From positions 3,906,001 to 3,970,000 of the forward strand of contig NC_088300.1 in assembly GCF_032854445.1 (NCBI RefSeq): 64,000 nucleotides of DNA, written 5' to 3'. Each line of letters begins with the position of its first letter. Position 1 is the stretch's first letter. This document shows positions 13,101-25,930 of the stretch, piece after piece. Source of the stretch: Liolophura sinensis (lineage: Eukaryota > Mollusca > Polyplacophora > Chitonida > Chitonidae). The position numbers and the translations under genes are program-made. The notes under the pieces are model-generated. The model did no database searches and was not told the DNA's origin. It saw nothing but the letters and a program-made list of their open reading frames with translations.

Positions 13101-13814
13101 TTGCACCGCAGTGAGTGTATCCTGTTAAAAATTTAAACGAAGAGAGATGTATTTTCCCTATATAGCAGTTCTTCCATCGTGATGTCAGAGATTCATTAGA
13201 TGGAACTGCTCGATCAGGGACAACTCGCCTATACTTGTACACTTACTGTATTGCTATACCTGTGGTAAATTTAAAGAAAAAAAAAAAAGATTAAATGCGC
13301 CAGTCTTGAGCCAGTGATTGGTGCAGGAGTGAATTTAACTTCCAATCCTTTGAGACATTTTTGACCTTGAACTGTCAAAACCGCGGCATACCTCACAAGG
13401 TACAGTTAGTGTACTCTGAATGAAGCCAAAGTGGTTTGGGTTCATTTTTACCATATTTGCATTTATGCTTCATTTTGATCCGCTCATCGCTTCTTAATTA
13501 CCTCATCTAACTGGAGACTTACTTATTACTTATTTACTTATTGTATAAAAGGGTGTACAGTTTTACAAGAGTTGAATAGTTTACATTTCAAGGTTATCTC
13601 CAAAATCGTGACAGGTCAACTGTGATATCTACGCAAGCCCGACGCATGCTCATTACGATGAAAGGGTAACTGTATTTTACTTCAAGGCTATGGCTATTAA
13701 TTAGAGCGGAGTGGGCGGGCTCTAGTGTTCATCTGTCATCTTATCTAAGCTGAACTTGACTTCAGGTGTAAGTAAACGTGACTGTCCCAGAAAACATTGC
13801 AGAAATGGCCATAT

Positions 13815-14060
13815 TCTGGCCCAGTTACTTTGGTTGTAATGTCCCCATGTCCACAAATTGTGGTGGACCATTGCTCGGCCAGAATAGTTTTACACATCAG
13901 TACAACACTGGCCCATCACAAGCGGCCAGCAGTCGACCACCGTACAGCCTATTCTGGGCCTTCTCCGGAAAGGGACTATCGGGCCAGCTCCGCGTTCTTG
14001 GTTCCGCGCTAACATTTCGCCATAATGGTCCACTATTGGCTTGGCGAATTTTGCCATCAC
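13815..14060. repeat. GGCCCA/TGGCC-rich degenerate repeat patch
   Basis: Repeated TGGCCCA, GGGCC, TGGTCCA, CCACTATTGG and related partly palindromic blocks are spaced at roughly 30-50 bp. The patch is more GC-rich than its surroundings and keeps frames open on both strands, giving spurious overlapping ORFs. It resembles the patch at 14955-15260. The repeat family is not identified. Confidence 0.55.
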
Positions 14061-14194
14061 ACCGCCAGTGTTTACATTTTTCATTGTTATCACTAGCAAA
14101 AGAGGCAATGTACACATTCATTTGCGTCCGTAATTTCGTGAACATTTTATCGTGAACATGTCCTAATCATAACGTAAGGCCTCTTTAAGTTTAG

Positions 14195-14245
14195 AATTCT
14201 TGAGTATGGCGTCAAGAAAATAATGAAATAAATTAATAAATTCTT
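14195..14245 (+). mobile_element. SINE 3' tail fragment
   Basis: TTCTTGAGTATGGCGTCAAG followed by AATAAATTAATAAATT matches the tail of the main SINE family (ATTCTTGAGTATGGCGTAAA). Confidence 0.6.
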
Positions 14246-14954
14246 GAAGTTTAGTGGAATTTCAAGAGAAGATATTGAAAACACAAGTAGAGCAACAGAT
14301 TCTACAGGTATTACTGGGCAACACTAACACCGAAACTTGAACTTTTCTAAAACTCATGTATTAATTTCAAAATAAATCTCATTCCCAACCCAATCCTTGA
14401 AATCAGCCATGTTAAATTATCCATTTCCAGCCTCCTGTCTGTGCATCTCGCCTCTGCATCTCGCTGGTTTTGTCTGCTGCATTTCTGATCCAAAGCATAA
14501 TTTTCTTCTCAACTCTTGGCTGGTTGGGGAAGATGCCGAAATTAAGGTCTTGTGTGGAATGGCTCCTAAAACGATAGTTTTTGTGAGGACTGCTAATATG
14601 GAACAGTATAGGCTACCTTATGGCAACTTAATTAAACAACGGAATTTGCTTGAAAAGTTAACGTTCCAGTATTCATTCAGCATTTGCTAGACAGAACAAT
14701 TCTTAGTGATACTTAAAATGTGCGATTATGTTTGTCTTTGCATACGCAAATCTATATATCGTTCAAGTTAAATTGATGTTGTTGTTGTTTGTGTAAGAAA
14801 GCATTGAAATATCGCGACACTGAATTAAGAGCTAGTGAAGATGTACTAAATTTTAAAAGATTTTAATTTGGGATATCAAAGGTCTTATCCTCTAAATGTT
14901 GAGTTTGCCTCTTGACCAGCGTGGTGTTAAACAGGCAGACAACAAATCGTTATT

Positions 14955-15260
14955 ATGTCAAACTTATTATGGGACACCGGCCCAATAATAGACCAGTAGC
15001 GAAGAACCGGAATAGGTGCATTTCCCACAATTCTTTGCGATCGACCGTACGTTCCAGCATTGACACTATGATGGGCAACATAGCCCAAACAGAATTGGCT
15101 CATAACTTTGGCCCAGTGCTGAGGCGCGTCTTCCGATGTTCAAATGTCGGGTCAACATCGAAACAATACTGGGAAAATTGCGGAGGGCGTATTTTGTTCC
15201 TGCCAGCATTGCCATCGTTAGCCATAAGAAGATCAGTGTAGGCCCAAGTCAACATTGTTT
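14955..15260. repeat. GGCCCA/TGGGC-rich degenerate repeat patch
   Basis: Blocks such as ATTATGGGACACCGGCCCAA, GATGGGCAACATAGCCC, TTTGGCCCAGTGCTGAGGCG and GTAGGCCCAAGTC recur. Similar in kind to 13815-14060. Overlapping plus-strand frames here have no recognisable product. Confidence 0.5.
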
Positions 15261-18200
15261 GAGTCAACACAAACTAACATTATATAATCTGATTTCTGAA
15301 TATCTGTTTGTTGAGTTAACTCAGAGGGTAAGTCAGACTTCCATCATGACTGACTGAAACAGAATAAAATTTTGAAAGCTCGGTTTATTTCATTCTTGGG
15401 GCAGACAATTTATTATTCATTTTTAGCTTAATGGTTTGCTTCAAAAACTTCAGTGCTTTTTCCATTGTTCTCAATCTCCTGTCAGGCGGAAAATCTTTTG
15501 GGGAGGGTGGGGTCACTTCACTGATACATGTACCTATCTTTCATTTGAAACGAAAGGACTGTTTTCATGTTTACAAAGTCCTGTATTTTCATTTGCAAGA
15601 AGATGATATGACCTTGCCTTTAACGTATGCTTCTCAAATTATCAGTGCCAAAGTGAGTGCCAGAGATGTGTTTTTTGCCCTTGGATTTTGAGCTGTGTCA
15701 TCATCCGTGTTTTGACACCGACAAGTTGTTTGTGGGAAAAACTACATCTGTTTTGTATTTTGCCTGAAAATTAATGGCAACTATACTGATTTTAGAGCTA
15801 AATTTGGACATTATGCACTTCACATTCACAGCATGTTGCAAACTAATGACAGCAGCTCCTGTGTGTTACGAAGCTTTAATCTATAACTGTATAATTTTGT
15901 TCTTGGATTTGGTTTCAGTTGTTGTTTTTGAACCTTTTTGAACCTTGTTTTAGGACATTCGACTTTGAACCTTCTGTTTGGGTTTACCGAAAAATCAAAA
16001 TATTCTATTACCATGCATATTGATTCAGCAGAATTATTAACTGAATATGGAAAGCCTTTTACATTGTTTTGGAAATGTGTCTTGGAGGCCCCTTTACGAT
16101 TTACAAAGGTATACGAATACTATAGGCGCTTCGAATCGATTTAATTCGTATAGAAACCAATGAAGTAACGTAGGCCTACAAACCGGACATTTCATTTGAA
16201 AGTTAAATAATTTGAAATGGTTGGACAAAGAGGCTTTAGAGATTTGAAATCGGATATGGGGAGAGATTTAGGATGTTCTCACTGTGAATACACCGAGAGG
16301 CAAGTTCTTTGATCGCAAATGTTGGGCCGCGATTGTCAAAGAGGTGGTCGAAGAGACTTATCCCTAAGGTCTGTATTCTTTGGATGGTGAAAGGTCCAAT
16401 GCATGCAAATATGACTTAAACACTTTGTCACGACTGTTTTGTGTCCAGGCTTTGTGCATCTTCTAAAACGAACCTGTTTAGTTACTGTGCGTCTTTAGTT
16501 CTTACTGCATTCACAACATTTATTCCAAAGGCGTATACATATATTGTTCATTTTTTTTTAATAATTTTTAATATCTTTTTTTTTTCGATGAAGTATATTT
16601 GTCTGCATGGTGTCGGATTATGTATAAAGCAGTTCGTCAGTGTTTTTTCCAAGTTTGATTATGGTTGGTCAGTATTGTCCGAACACGACTGAATTCTTAT
16701 TGAGAAAATACGACTAAGCACATGATAGGTTATGCTTGTGTAATGCCCCCATTCTCTACAGTAATGTGCTAATTTCAGTGTTCTCTATCCTGTACATCAA
16801 CGTGTCAAATTATACAAACCCTAATGTTCCCTGGGGGTGTTGTTTTGTCCTCCGCTCTAGATCTTTACAAACTCTTTCCTACGCTAAATAACCAGCCATT
16901 CATACCAACAGTCTACCGCCCCCTCCAATACATCCCAAGGTCGCTGCCAGAAACAACGTCACGAAGAGAGATCTGTTGCCAAGCCTGCATTCATGTCAAT
17001 GAAAATCCAGCTATGAATCCTAAATTTAACCAGTAAGGTTCTAGCTTTAGCAAGGGGTCCGTGGCCACAGTCTGTGGAGATAGAGCTATATATACGAATG
17101 TGGAGTAATTTAACTGCAGGTGTTTTCGGTTAAAAGAGTCGAGTATATGGTTGAAGGAAACTAGATACCATGAGAAACCAATGCATGTATCTCGCCAAGT
17201 TGTAGACAACCTTAAAATTCAAATCCCAATCCTCAGAGGGGATTTTACACCCTGACCGGAAGTGAGCTCACGCGGTTTGTGATGGTTCTATTGCTGGTAA
17301 GAGTTATGCTTATGATTTTGCGAGAGTTTGTTCATCTGTCTGTTTTCTGTCTCTGTCGGCAATTTTACTTAAAATGTTATACACGGATTTGAATAAATTT
17401 TGATTTGATGGCCTTGAGCTACGGGTTAATCCATTACAGTTTGGTGGTGGTCCTTTTCTGCACTATTGTCAGATAGGACAGAAACCCATTGTTCTCATAT
17501 TGTCCTTTTGTTCTCATTATTCACGGAGGGAACGTGTGCATTTTGCTGGGACACTGATTTGCTCCCTCCATATGCACTCTGGTTTAATCTGGAACACTCT
17601 CTATTATCTTCAGTTTACTATATATTTAAATGAAATATTTTGTTAGTCTTTCGCTCAGAAACTTCATTTCGTTGTTGTCATGCGAATTCACTTAAAACAA
17701 TCCTAAAATGCAACATTCAAATTCCAAAGACAAAATGTTTACTTAGTGCATGTTAACCTAATTAATGACCTACTTCTAAAATGGGTCAGCTTGGCAACAT
17801 TATTCTAACTCTAACAATGACAAATGAGGATTTAAAGAGTCAAATGAGAAGATAAATAAATGTAAGTGACCAGTCCACGTGATATACTGTATACCATACA
17901 CGCACGCATGGTTAATGTGTAGACGTGTAGATGGTATAAAATAATAATGATATATTAATGATATAAAAATTCATTCATTCATTTGTGCATGGGACTGTTT
18001 GAGAAGTAAAATACCAGTTTGTTTGAATGTGGATAGAATTGAAATGTTTTCAGCTGAATACAGAGTAAGTTTTGTGATTTGGTTGATCTCTGACTTTATT
18101 TAACACTCTATTACTGAATTAGTATTGTGGTGTATAAGTGAAATATTCGGCGTAAAACACCAATCAAAAAAATAAATCAATCATCTCGATTCCCTGAAGA

Positions 18201-19100
18201 CCAGAACTGATGATCTAGTCACCAGCATCTTTGGGTACAAACATTTCGGTCACATGCAACAATAGGCGGATCATCATCGTACAGGGTTTGCACTTCGTTC
18301 CCTCTGACGGGGTTTCAAGCATGGGTCCAGGGAGGTCATCTTAGTGCAAAGCGTCTTGTTTGTGTTTACAGTTTATCTACATCACCGATCACCCTTTGCA
18401 CATACGGCACAGCTATCTATGGGCTAATCAGCAGTATATCCGACATTTGTCCCGGAACATGCATGCCCACGCACTATATTGACAACACCCACTGTTGAAT
18501 GACATGAGTTTAGCGCTAACCAAGAATATTCAAAATATTTAAGACAATTTAAGAAATGTCTCTGTTTGATTTTGTTTACTTCTTTTATTCACTGCAAGAA
18601 GCTGTCGTGGGTAAAATGCACTCATTAGGGTTACCTGCTTAATTATGCATATACCAATGCATGTAAAAGAATAAATACATGCGCCGCATCTCTGCATATA
18701 CTTAATCTGCACACTCAAGTGCAACAATAACAATTTATGTAGTGTACTATGTTATCTGCATACATGGTTTTTATAGCCTAAGCCATCATAACAATGTTAT
18801 TCAAAATATCTGCGATTTTGTCTGAAGTATCTACTGTTAATTTCTATCTGCCATCATGGTTTGGCAGCCTGATTATTACCTGAAACTCGGGGCATTCTGC
18901 ATACATTATCCTCTTTTAACATCACAAGTATAAACTGGTGAAAATTGTCAGCTGAAATACTATTTAACGACAGAGAATAATGAAAATGGAATTTGAATGT
19001 TGCAATGTTTGTGTAAACAAAAATGCAACACTGTACGTAACGGGTTTGACGCAATAGATAACATTTTATATTTCCCCTATATTGTAATGTTGAACCCTTC
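15261..19100. other. Intergenic DNA, no gene recognised
   Basis: Frames up to 86 codons without recognisable domains. Contains one SINE tail (18129-18182). Nothing else was seen. Confidence 0.4.
18129..18182 (+). mobile_element. SINE 3' tail fragment
   Basis: GTGTATAAGTGAAATATTCG followed by GCGTAAAACACCAATC and AAAAAATAAATCAATC. It matches the tail of the main family with an internal deletion of the CTTGAGTA block. Confidence 0.7.
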
Positions 19101-19105
19101 TTATC

Positions 19106-19587
19106 CGTGCATATATGTAAATTTCGTTTAAAAGAGTGTAAAAAATTGGTCGTAAATTTGGTTTTCAATATTTTTTTGAGTTTTCCTTAAAGAGAAAAAC
19201 ACACTTGAAAATAATTTTTGTGTGGTGGGTATTTGAGACCACCTTTTGGTATATATAACCTGTGTGTAGGAATAATGTTATAAATGAGGATGTAAGACAT
19301 GTTTAGCAAATGTGTTAAACCTGGATTCTGATAATATTTATATTTTTGATATATTCATAAATATTGCCATAATTTAGATTAAATGCATATGTGTGGATAT
19401 TGGCAAAAAATTTACATTCAAATAAATATCTTAGACATGCATCACATCATCATTTAGAACATTATTATGCAACAATGATAAATACTAAAATGTGGTCCCA
19501 AATACCCACCATACAAAAATATGTTCATGTGCTATTTTCTCCAGAAAAAAAACATCGAAAAAAAATTTTAAAGACCATATATGCAAG
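19106..19587. repeat. ~480-bp imperfect palindrome (foldback, MITE-like)
   Basis: The left arm core TGTGGTGGGTATTTGAGACC (from 19221) pairs with the right arm TGTGGTCCCAAATACCCACC (19491-19510); the 23-bp cores agree at about 20 positions. Pairing continues inward: ATAATGTTATAAATGAGGAT on the left against the complement of the right arm, ATAATGTTCTAAATGATGAT. It continues outward to GTGCATATATG against CATATATGCA at the ends. The centre is near 19346. No gene lies inside. A foldback transposon or MITE is the simplest reading; a structured RNA is possible. Confidence 0.75.
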
Positions 19588-19599
19588 TAAGTTTTGACG

Positions 19600-22520
19600 T
19601 TCTTTCATCTGATTTTGGCATCATTTTTATGTTTTCTTCTCCTTTAATGATACTTGCCGTGGGGCTTTATCACTGTAAGACTGAGTGAAAAGCCTATACC
19701 CACTTAACACTTATGGTAGCCTGTCGACAGTTCAGAGCTCGAAGCCTTGTGGGACCCTTGTTAAAATTTTATGACTTCCTCTGTGGATGATATGATAGCT
19801 AGTTACGCTTCATAGAAGAACACTTCTACAGTTGTACAGGCGTCGCATGTAGAGACTACACTATATTCAGTTATATATTCAGCATAAGTTATGCGGGCTA
19901 TATGTATATATGTATGAAGGATATATAAAGTGAACTTTATATTCACTGGACAGCATTTAATACAGACGGGCCCAGCCTCACGTTCATTGTGACTCTGCAT
20001 TGTTATACAAGTACAATGTATGCACTTGTTCACAAATCTGCACCTCACAATAAGCTAAGAATGTCGCGTCACAATCACTAATCAATCACAACTAATTGAT
20101 TGAAGGCAAAGGTGATTTATATATAAAAGTATCTATAAATATATAAACAGACCCAAATTGTATTATGAGATGTCATATCCTCTTACGACATAACATCGTG
20201 TGTATTTTCTACAGTGCTGGTTAATATACGAAGTGTTTTTAGGAATTTATCTGATTATCCAGAAGCAGTCAGGCATTTGCTGCTTGGTATAAAGCGGACT
20301 GCGGAGAAAAGCTTTTTCCTTAATATACGTTTGTGTCTCTAGGACCATTAGAAAACCAGCATGGGAATAGCGTTTCTTCGTTACATTACTAACCTTGAGG
20401 AGCGCTAAATGACCGACAATTATCCGCCCGTGACTACCCTGAGGTTAGAGAGTTTACTGTCTCTCCAATCCCCTCTCCTCTTATCCTCCTGTAGCCGCCA
20501 GTAAACTGAGGCTGTACCCGTGTGTATCAGCTCAGCCACTGACTCACACAGAGCGTGACTGTAACCAGAGGGATTTCCTCTATATTCTATACATATACGT
20601 ATGCTTAGTACATCGTATTACCCCAGTACAGTATAGTCTACAAATTGATACAGCCGTGCGCTGGGTTTACAATGTGAGGTACGTGGCAAGCTTAAGTAGT
20701 AATAAGTTTTAATTATACTAATTACACGCGTTAACATCAGACAGTTAATCAATCTTCGTACATGAGCAGCCAAGTTATTGCTGTAGTATTTTCTTGACAG
20801 GGTATTTTACTGACAGAGATGTCATCTGTCAAGAAGCTCCTTGACACAATATTGTCTTTTTTTGTAATTCATACAATGTGAAGAGGGCGGAAAGCTCTTT
20901 TCCCTAGCCACTTGTATGAAATTAAATTTATATTTACAGATAGAGTCGAAGTTAAAATTTGGTGATGATCTCTTTCATGTTTTGGTGACAATGGTTTCAT
21001 AACAAGTAGCCTGTACTATATAGACAAAAAGCCAGTTGAGGTCAAGGCATTAATTTGGTTTCATGATCATAAATTGTACAGGCGAAAAGTCAAGACATAT
21101 TGTGATGCATTAAACATGTGCCGGTATTTTAGATCAACGCGGACATTTGTATTTTATGTAACTTACAACTAGCCGCATACCAGATGGAGTGTCGGTGAAT
21201 GTGGAGCGTAACGTGCATGTAACATCAGTGAGCCCACAGCCACGTGGCAACTCATTGCAACTGTTGCATGCATAAAGTCCAAATACCAATAGACTTAAAA
21301 TCCTGAAATTGTTTTAAACCTTTTCGTTGAAATGTAACTGGTCTGCGATTAAGTGTCCTTCTGAAACAGCTACGACCTATGACATTTCTTTCGTCAGTGT
21401 ATATATTTGAACAAGGTGGACTCGAGAATTAAATAAAATATACACACATAACTTTCTAATTGCGTTGTGTACAGGTATGTTTTGCAAGGCGAATCCCTCT
21501 GCCCAACCGCTTTTTAGTCTTGATCTAAACCGAGATTGATTACGTCAGACACGCCTTAATCGTTCTGGTTTTTTAAGTGTATGAGCGTCTTTCACAGATG
21601 CGGCAGAGGTTTTTTAAAGAACACACAGGTTTGTTGCGCCATTTATATTAGTGCATACAAGTATGTTTAGTGCGCAGCCTAAGATCCTCAGACACGCATG
21701 ACCTCCTGTAAACTAAATATACAATTGTGTGAACTGCTGACAATCACATAGATAAACGCGCCATGAATATGGATTCGCTGAGTAAACGATGTCCAGACTC
21801 ACTACTTGACCCACTGTCCCATTATAGATATATATTTGTCTGTACATTTGTTGATAAATCGCGGATTGACCCCTTATTTATATTTAAAGGTATATAACGA
21901 GCACCCTGTGACTATCGCCGTGAGTCTTTGTTGTAGGTTAAACTGATATCTAATGTTCAATTTTGTTGACAGCTCATATCCCTGATCTCAGTCATTGTGT
22001 CTCCCTTATTTTCTGTAGTGGTCAATTTTAAGTTTCCGAGCGATGATGGTACTTGTACGCATAGGTAATTGGTGTATAAATAGCAACACAGCATGATAGA
22101 ATAAAATGCACGGATATGTCAGTCGCATGGTCCGTTGTTTGTGACATGTTTCTATAGGACTTTCTTGTCGGTTTCCTAATTTTAAAAATTCAAAAGTTAA
22201 AAGTATAACATACTCAAGTAGGATTTATGTTACTTCTGCTAGTGATGATCCTTTCTTATAGAGATTAAATATGTTACTATCAAAAGTTCAGATTGTTTAA
22301 AGCTTCTACAAAAGTAGATGGTCTAAACAATATGGATTGCTTTATGCTATTTTTCTGTCGTTGGATAAAAGTACAGAGAAAACACCCAGATACAATTCTA
22401 AGAAAATTTTAGCTAAATATATCCTTGTAAAACTGTCTGTCATTTAGAGATGGGAAAGTAAATGATGGCCATTAGAACTCCCAGTATGATGTCTTTATAA
22501 CACCTTCACTTTTGTTTCTC
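19600..22520. other. Intergenic DNA upstream of the ankyrin gene
   Basis: No coding region recognised. A more GC-rich, pyrimidine-rich stretch at about 20395-20580 stands out from the AT-rich background. It could hold a promoter or 5' UTR exon of the ankyrin gene downstream, since that gene's first coding exon opens after a splice acceptor. No firm signal supports this. Confidence 0.3.
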
Positions 22521-22532
22521 TCAGCCGAAGCC

Positions 22533-23955
22533 ATGGTAGTAACAACGCTTATAGAGACGATGAACGCGCGAAGCGTGAAGAGAGGCGTCTCGTTGTATAA
22601 AGAGAAACGCCTGAACCGATGGCGGGACAAGAGCGATATCGAGCAGGGCAGCATGGTGAGGAAGCTGCCCCCGGAGAGACCCAGGGCTGAGGACCCCATT
22701 CTGATGGCCGAGTTACTCCACCTGAAGAAATACCAGGGAGAGAGAATGGATACCGTCTCAGGTGAGGTCTGACAAACGAATGTCTGTACGGTGTCTTGCT
22801 TTTGTGATTGCAATAAACTGCTATGTAAACTGTAAAATTGCAATGTACATGTAAGTTACCGGTAGCTAATTCCTATGAGTTTATCATGTGAAAATGTATT
22901 TAGAGGTGTTAAGGAGATGGATCATGTCTTTCCATCGAAAAAAAAGTTTCTTCCATGTTTCATGAAATTGTCTTCAAATTATCTGTTAATTGATTTGCAT
23001 GGCGATCTCCCGTAAATATGTTACTAGAAGACGATAGACAATAGCGTGTTATTTCGTTATGCGACGAGCCAATATTTCTGACGCCTAAAAAAAGACTCAG
23101 TTGTGATCATTTTACGAAAGTGTGGTAAAATATTGCAAATGAAGTTCAGTAGGAAACCAGTTCATATTAACACCCTACAAAGGGTTTGATAACTTAGCAG
23201 TGTTTTAAATCGGTTCAAGAACTATCGAAAATTGAAACACTTATCTGCTCGTTTCAGACTGGGAGAACTCGGTTACAGTTGTTCCGATGCTGCACAAGGT
23301 TTGTTTCGAGGGCTATGTGAACACTGCCCAGAAGCTACTGGATGAAGGAGAAGACGTTAATCAGTGTATCGATGATGGACCCAAACTTCTCCGGTTTCTA
23401 CATGGAGGATTCGTGACCTACACTGCTTTCTTTTTACACTCCACTCCACTAATGATGGCCGCTCACCAGGGTCACGTCCCTGTCCTCAAACTGCTGATTC
23501 GCAAAGGTGCAAAAGTGGACCAAAGAGATAGGATGGGCTGTTCGGCATTTTCATTGGCTGTATCCAGTCAGCGGATGGATGCCTGTCGTCTGCTTCTGAA
23601 ACATGGTGCTGACATTAACAACGTCGACCATAAGTATAACTTCACACCTATAATTCTGGCCTGCCGAAAAAATGACACGGAATTAGCGAAGTGGCTGATC
23701 AAGAAAGGTGCAAATGTCAGGTTGACGGACGTGTATGGGAGAAACTCGCTTCATTATGCTGCTTGGAATTATAACCAAGAATTGGTACGCCTGCTGCTTT
23801 CACACCGACTGGATGTGAACGGCCGAGATTTTTCTGGCTGGTCTCCGATTCATTACGCCGTGGGTGAGCTGGAACTCGATCCTACTCTGGAACAGGGAAT
23901 CAGGTCTCTACCCTCCAGGCTGGGGTCTCATGGGAGTCAAGGCCCACATCAATAG
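22533..23955 (+). CDS. Ankyrin-repeat protein, two coding exons (truncated reading frame)
   Basis: Exon A runs from ATG at 22533 (context AGCCATGG, after acceptor TTTGTTTCTCTCAG at 22511-22524) to 22761 before donor GTGAGG. Exon B starts at 23258 after TCGTTTCAG. The split codon joins as Asp and the two parts give 308 codons to the TAG at 23953-23955. The N-terminal ~77 residues are charged and non-repetitive. From about residue 85 come ankyrin repeats with typical helix motifs: STPLMMAAHQGHVPVLKLLI, RKGAKVDQRD, DACRLLLKHGADINNVD, TELAKWLIKKGANVR, NSLHYAAWN, SPIHYAV. About five repeats are visible. Ankyrin repeats mediate protein binding; the specific function is not recognised. The last ~20 residues (from about 23900) look out of frame. 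Ankyrin-like sequence resumes downstream in other frames, so the natural protein was probably longer. Confidence 0.75.
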
Positions 23956-24736
23956 GGGGCCACGGGAAAGGTGGAGAAGAGTGGATGGTCATTGTTGCTC
24001 TAACTGATAATGGAGCGGATCCAAATCAACCTCGATCCTACCGGAAGGAGCCCGCTTCCACATCTTGGCGGAACGACTTCCTTCTGCGGTGCTTTGTGAA
24101 GGTCAAGTGAAGGTCAGCGAACGCAAGAAGAACGAGCTGATTCTCATCGCGATGATGTTGCTGATTGACAAGGGTGGCAACGTCATGAGCGGAATGCCAA
24201 AGGTATGAGCGTCATGCAAGTGTGTAGAGCTCGGGAGAATTTCATGGCCGACCGTCTGTTTGATCAGCTCAACCACTCCCATATCGTTGACACACCCTAA
24301 TACCCCAACAGGAAGTATTTCCATGGGATCCACTACCACCTCTTTGGGATTCTATCGCCATTTTTCCGTAGATGCCATGGAAGAAGAGATCCGCAATCTC
24401 GTCGACATGCTTCTCTTGAAATTGATGACCAACACCAACCGGAGAAGTCTCCGCAAGAAATACAATAAGGGTTGCGTCATCTCATGAATAGGAGAATTTA
24501 ACTTCAGTTGGTGACATTTTGCGATCCGTTTCATTTTTTCCTGGAGACGTGTTTTGAGTACCGAGCCTGGCTTGCTGCGTTCCCCAAGTACAAGCCATTT
24601 GTCGAGTCCAGTAGACATGTCGTTTGTCAACTCCCCCAGGACAAGTGGTATGTCGCTACCCACGGACATTCCACGTGTGGCTTCGGCTGGATACGTCATG
24701 GACTGTGCAGTGAAAGGCGTTGGTGATAATACATGA
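23920..24736 (+). pseudogene. Frameshifted 3' continuation of the ankyrin-repeat gene
   Basis: Protein-like pieces continue in shifting frames. A frame reading ALTDNGADPNQPRSYRKEP near 24000-24055 carries the ankyrin loop motif NGADPN. Another frame near 24050-24205 reads SERKKNELILIAMMLLIDKG, with a further shift near 24206-24209 before GMSVMQVCRARENFMADRLF. A charged C-terminal-like segment lies at about 24345-24487 and a Ser/Pro-rich frame at 24554-24736. At least two or three frame changes are needed over ~300 bp. This is either a decaying gene or indel errors in the assembly. A further intron cannot be excluded, but splice sites that would fix all shifts are not evident. Confidence 0.55.
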
Positions 24737-24739
24737 AAA

Positions 24740-25930
24740 GGTTGTTAGCCATTCCATATGACCGGAAACGTGAAAAGCGTGTTTGGCATTTTCCATTGTA
24801 AAGTTGAGTACGAATTTACACGAGTAGACCACCCGTTGTGTGGGACATTACAAGGAAACCCTGTTGTGGAATTTTGTTCATCACAAACTTCTAAAAGATC
24901 TTGGGAGAAGTCCGATTTTTGACAGGTTATTTTTGTAAAAGGACATGTTTGTAACAAGGGCAGAGAGGCTGAACATTTGACTTTGGTATACGAATATATT
25001 TTGGTGATATTATTTGAATGAAGTAAACTCAGTAACCATTTGTGCATTGTATCAACCAATTGGCTTTGACAATTATCTAGAGAAACACTGTTGTGTATGT
25101 TTTGTATTTAAATAACATTTTCAAGAAGCAAACCTTTTGATTGCACTGCGTTGCATGTTTTACACTTTGAAAATATTGACAAGTATTCAAGTGAATGTGT
25201 ATGCAGGGTTACTGGAATTAGGAATGTCATGTTATGCGGTAGGCACATTTCCTCCTACACTGTTAACAATACTTGATAGAAGACCAAAGACGGCGTGGAT
25301 ACCCAGAACCTGTATTGTAGGAATAAAGGTGTGGCCTAAACAGTTATCTGCATATATTTCGATCCCTTTTGAAATAACTGTTTAATTTGTACTCGTGCTT
25401 TTTCGTTGGATTACCTCATGGATCAGTTAGTCTGCCTTTTTACTAATGATCTAACATGACATTACATGAGATAGCTTTACTGTTAAGGTTCAGAGGCATT
25501 TATCTGCGATTTGTGTAGCATAATCATCCACCGGTTAAAGCTTTCACCCAACTTATATATGTCTAATATTATCAAGACATTAACAAGATAAGTTTTTCTT
25601 GTTAATGTGCCATTCATTTCTGTTGATATATGTTGACAGCGAATTTAAACATAGTTTTCATGTATTGTTTGGCGTTTTCTACTTGGATTGGTGTTTGCTT
25701 CAAAAATGAACATTTTTGTTTGAAAATAATATTCAAGACTTTATGTGGTTATAAACCTTTAATAGTTTGCTGATTCTAAAAAACCCATGACATAAGTCTT
25801 ATTTTGATTTTGGAAAAAATGGCTTCAAATTTGGACATCGGGAGATCGTGAGAAATCATTTTTAGAGGTTGTCTCTTGATTAATCGATTCTTTCCGTCTG
25901 AGAAAAAAACGATGTGCTAGAAATAAAAAC
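24740..25930. other. Intergenic DNA, no gene recognised
   Basis: Frames up to 104 codons without recognisable features. It may include the 3' UTR of the ankyrin gene, but no clear polyadenylation signal was tied to it. Confidence 0.35.

Larger units (their letters stand above)
8491..13800. other. Long intergenic stretch, no gene recognised
   Basis: AT-rich DNA with scattered frames below 90 codons, none recognisable. A SINE-like tail lies near 11340-11405 and a degenerate poly-T/ACGAGGAAATT patch near 12985-13100. Nothing else supported. Confidence 0.4.
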
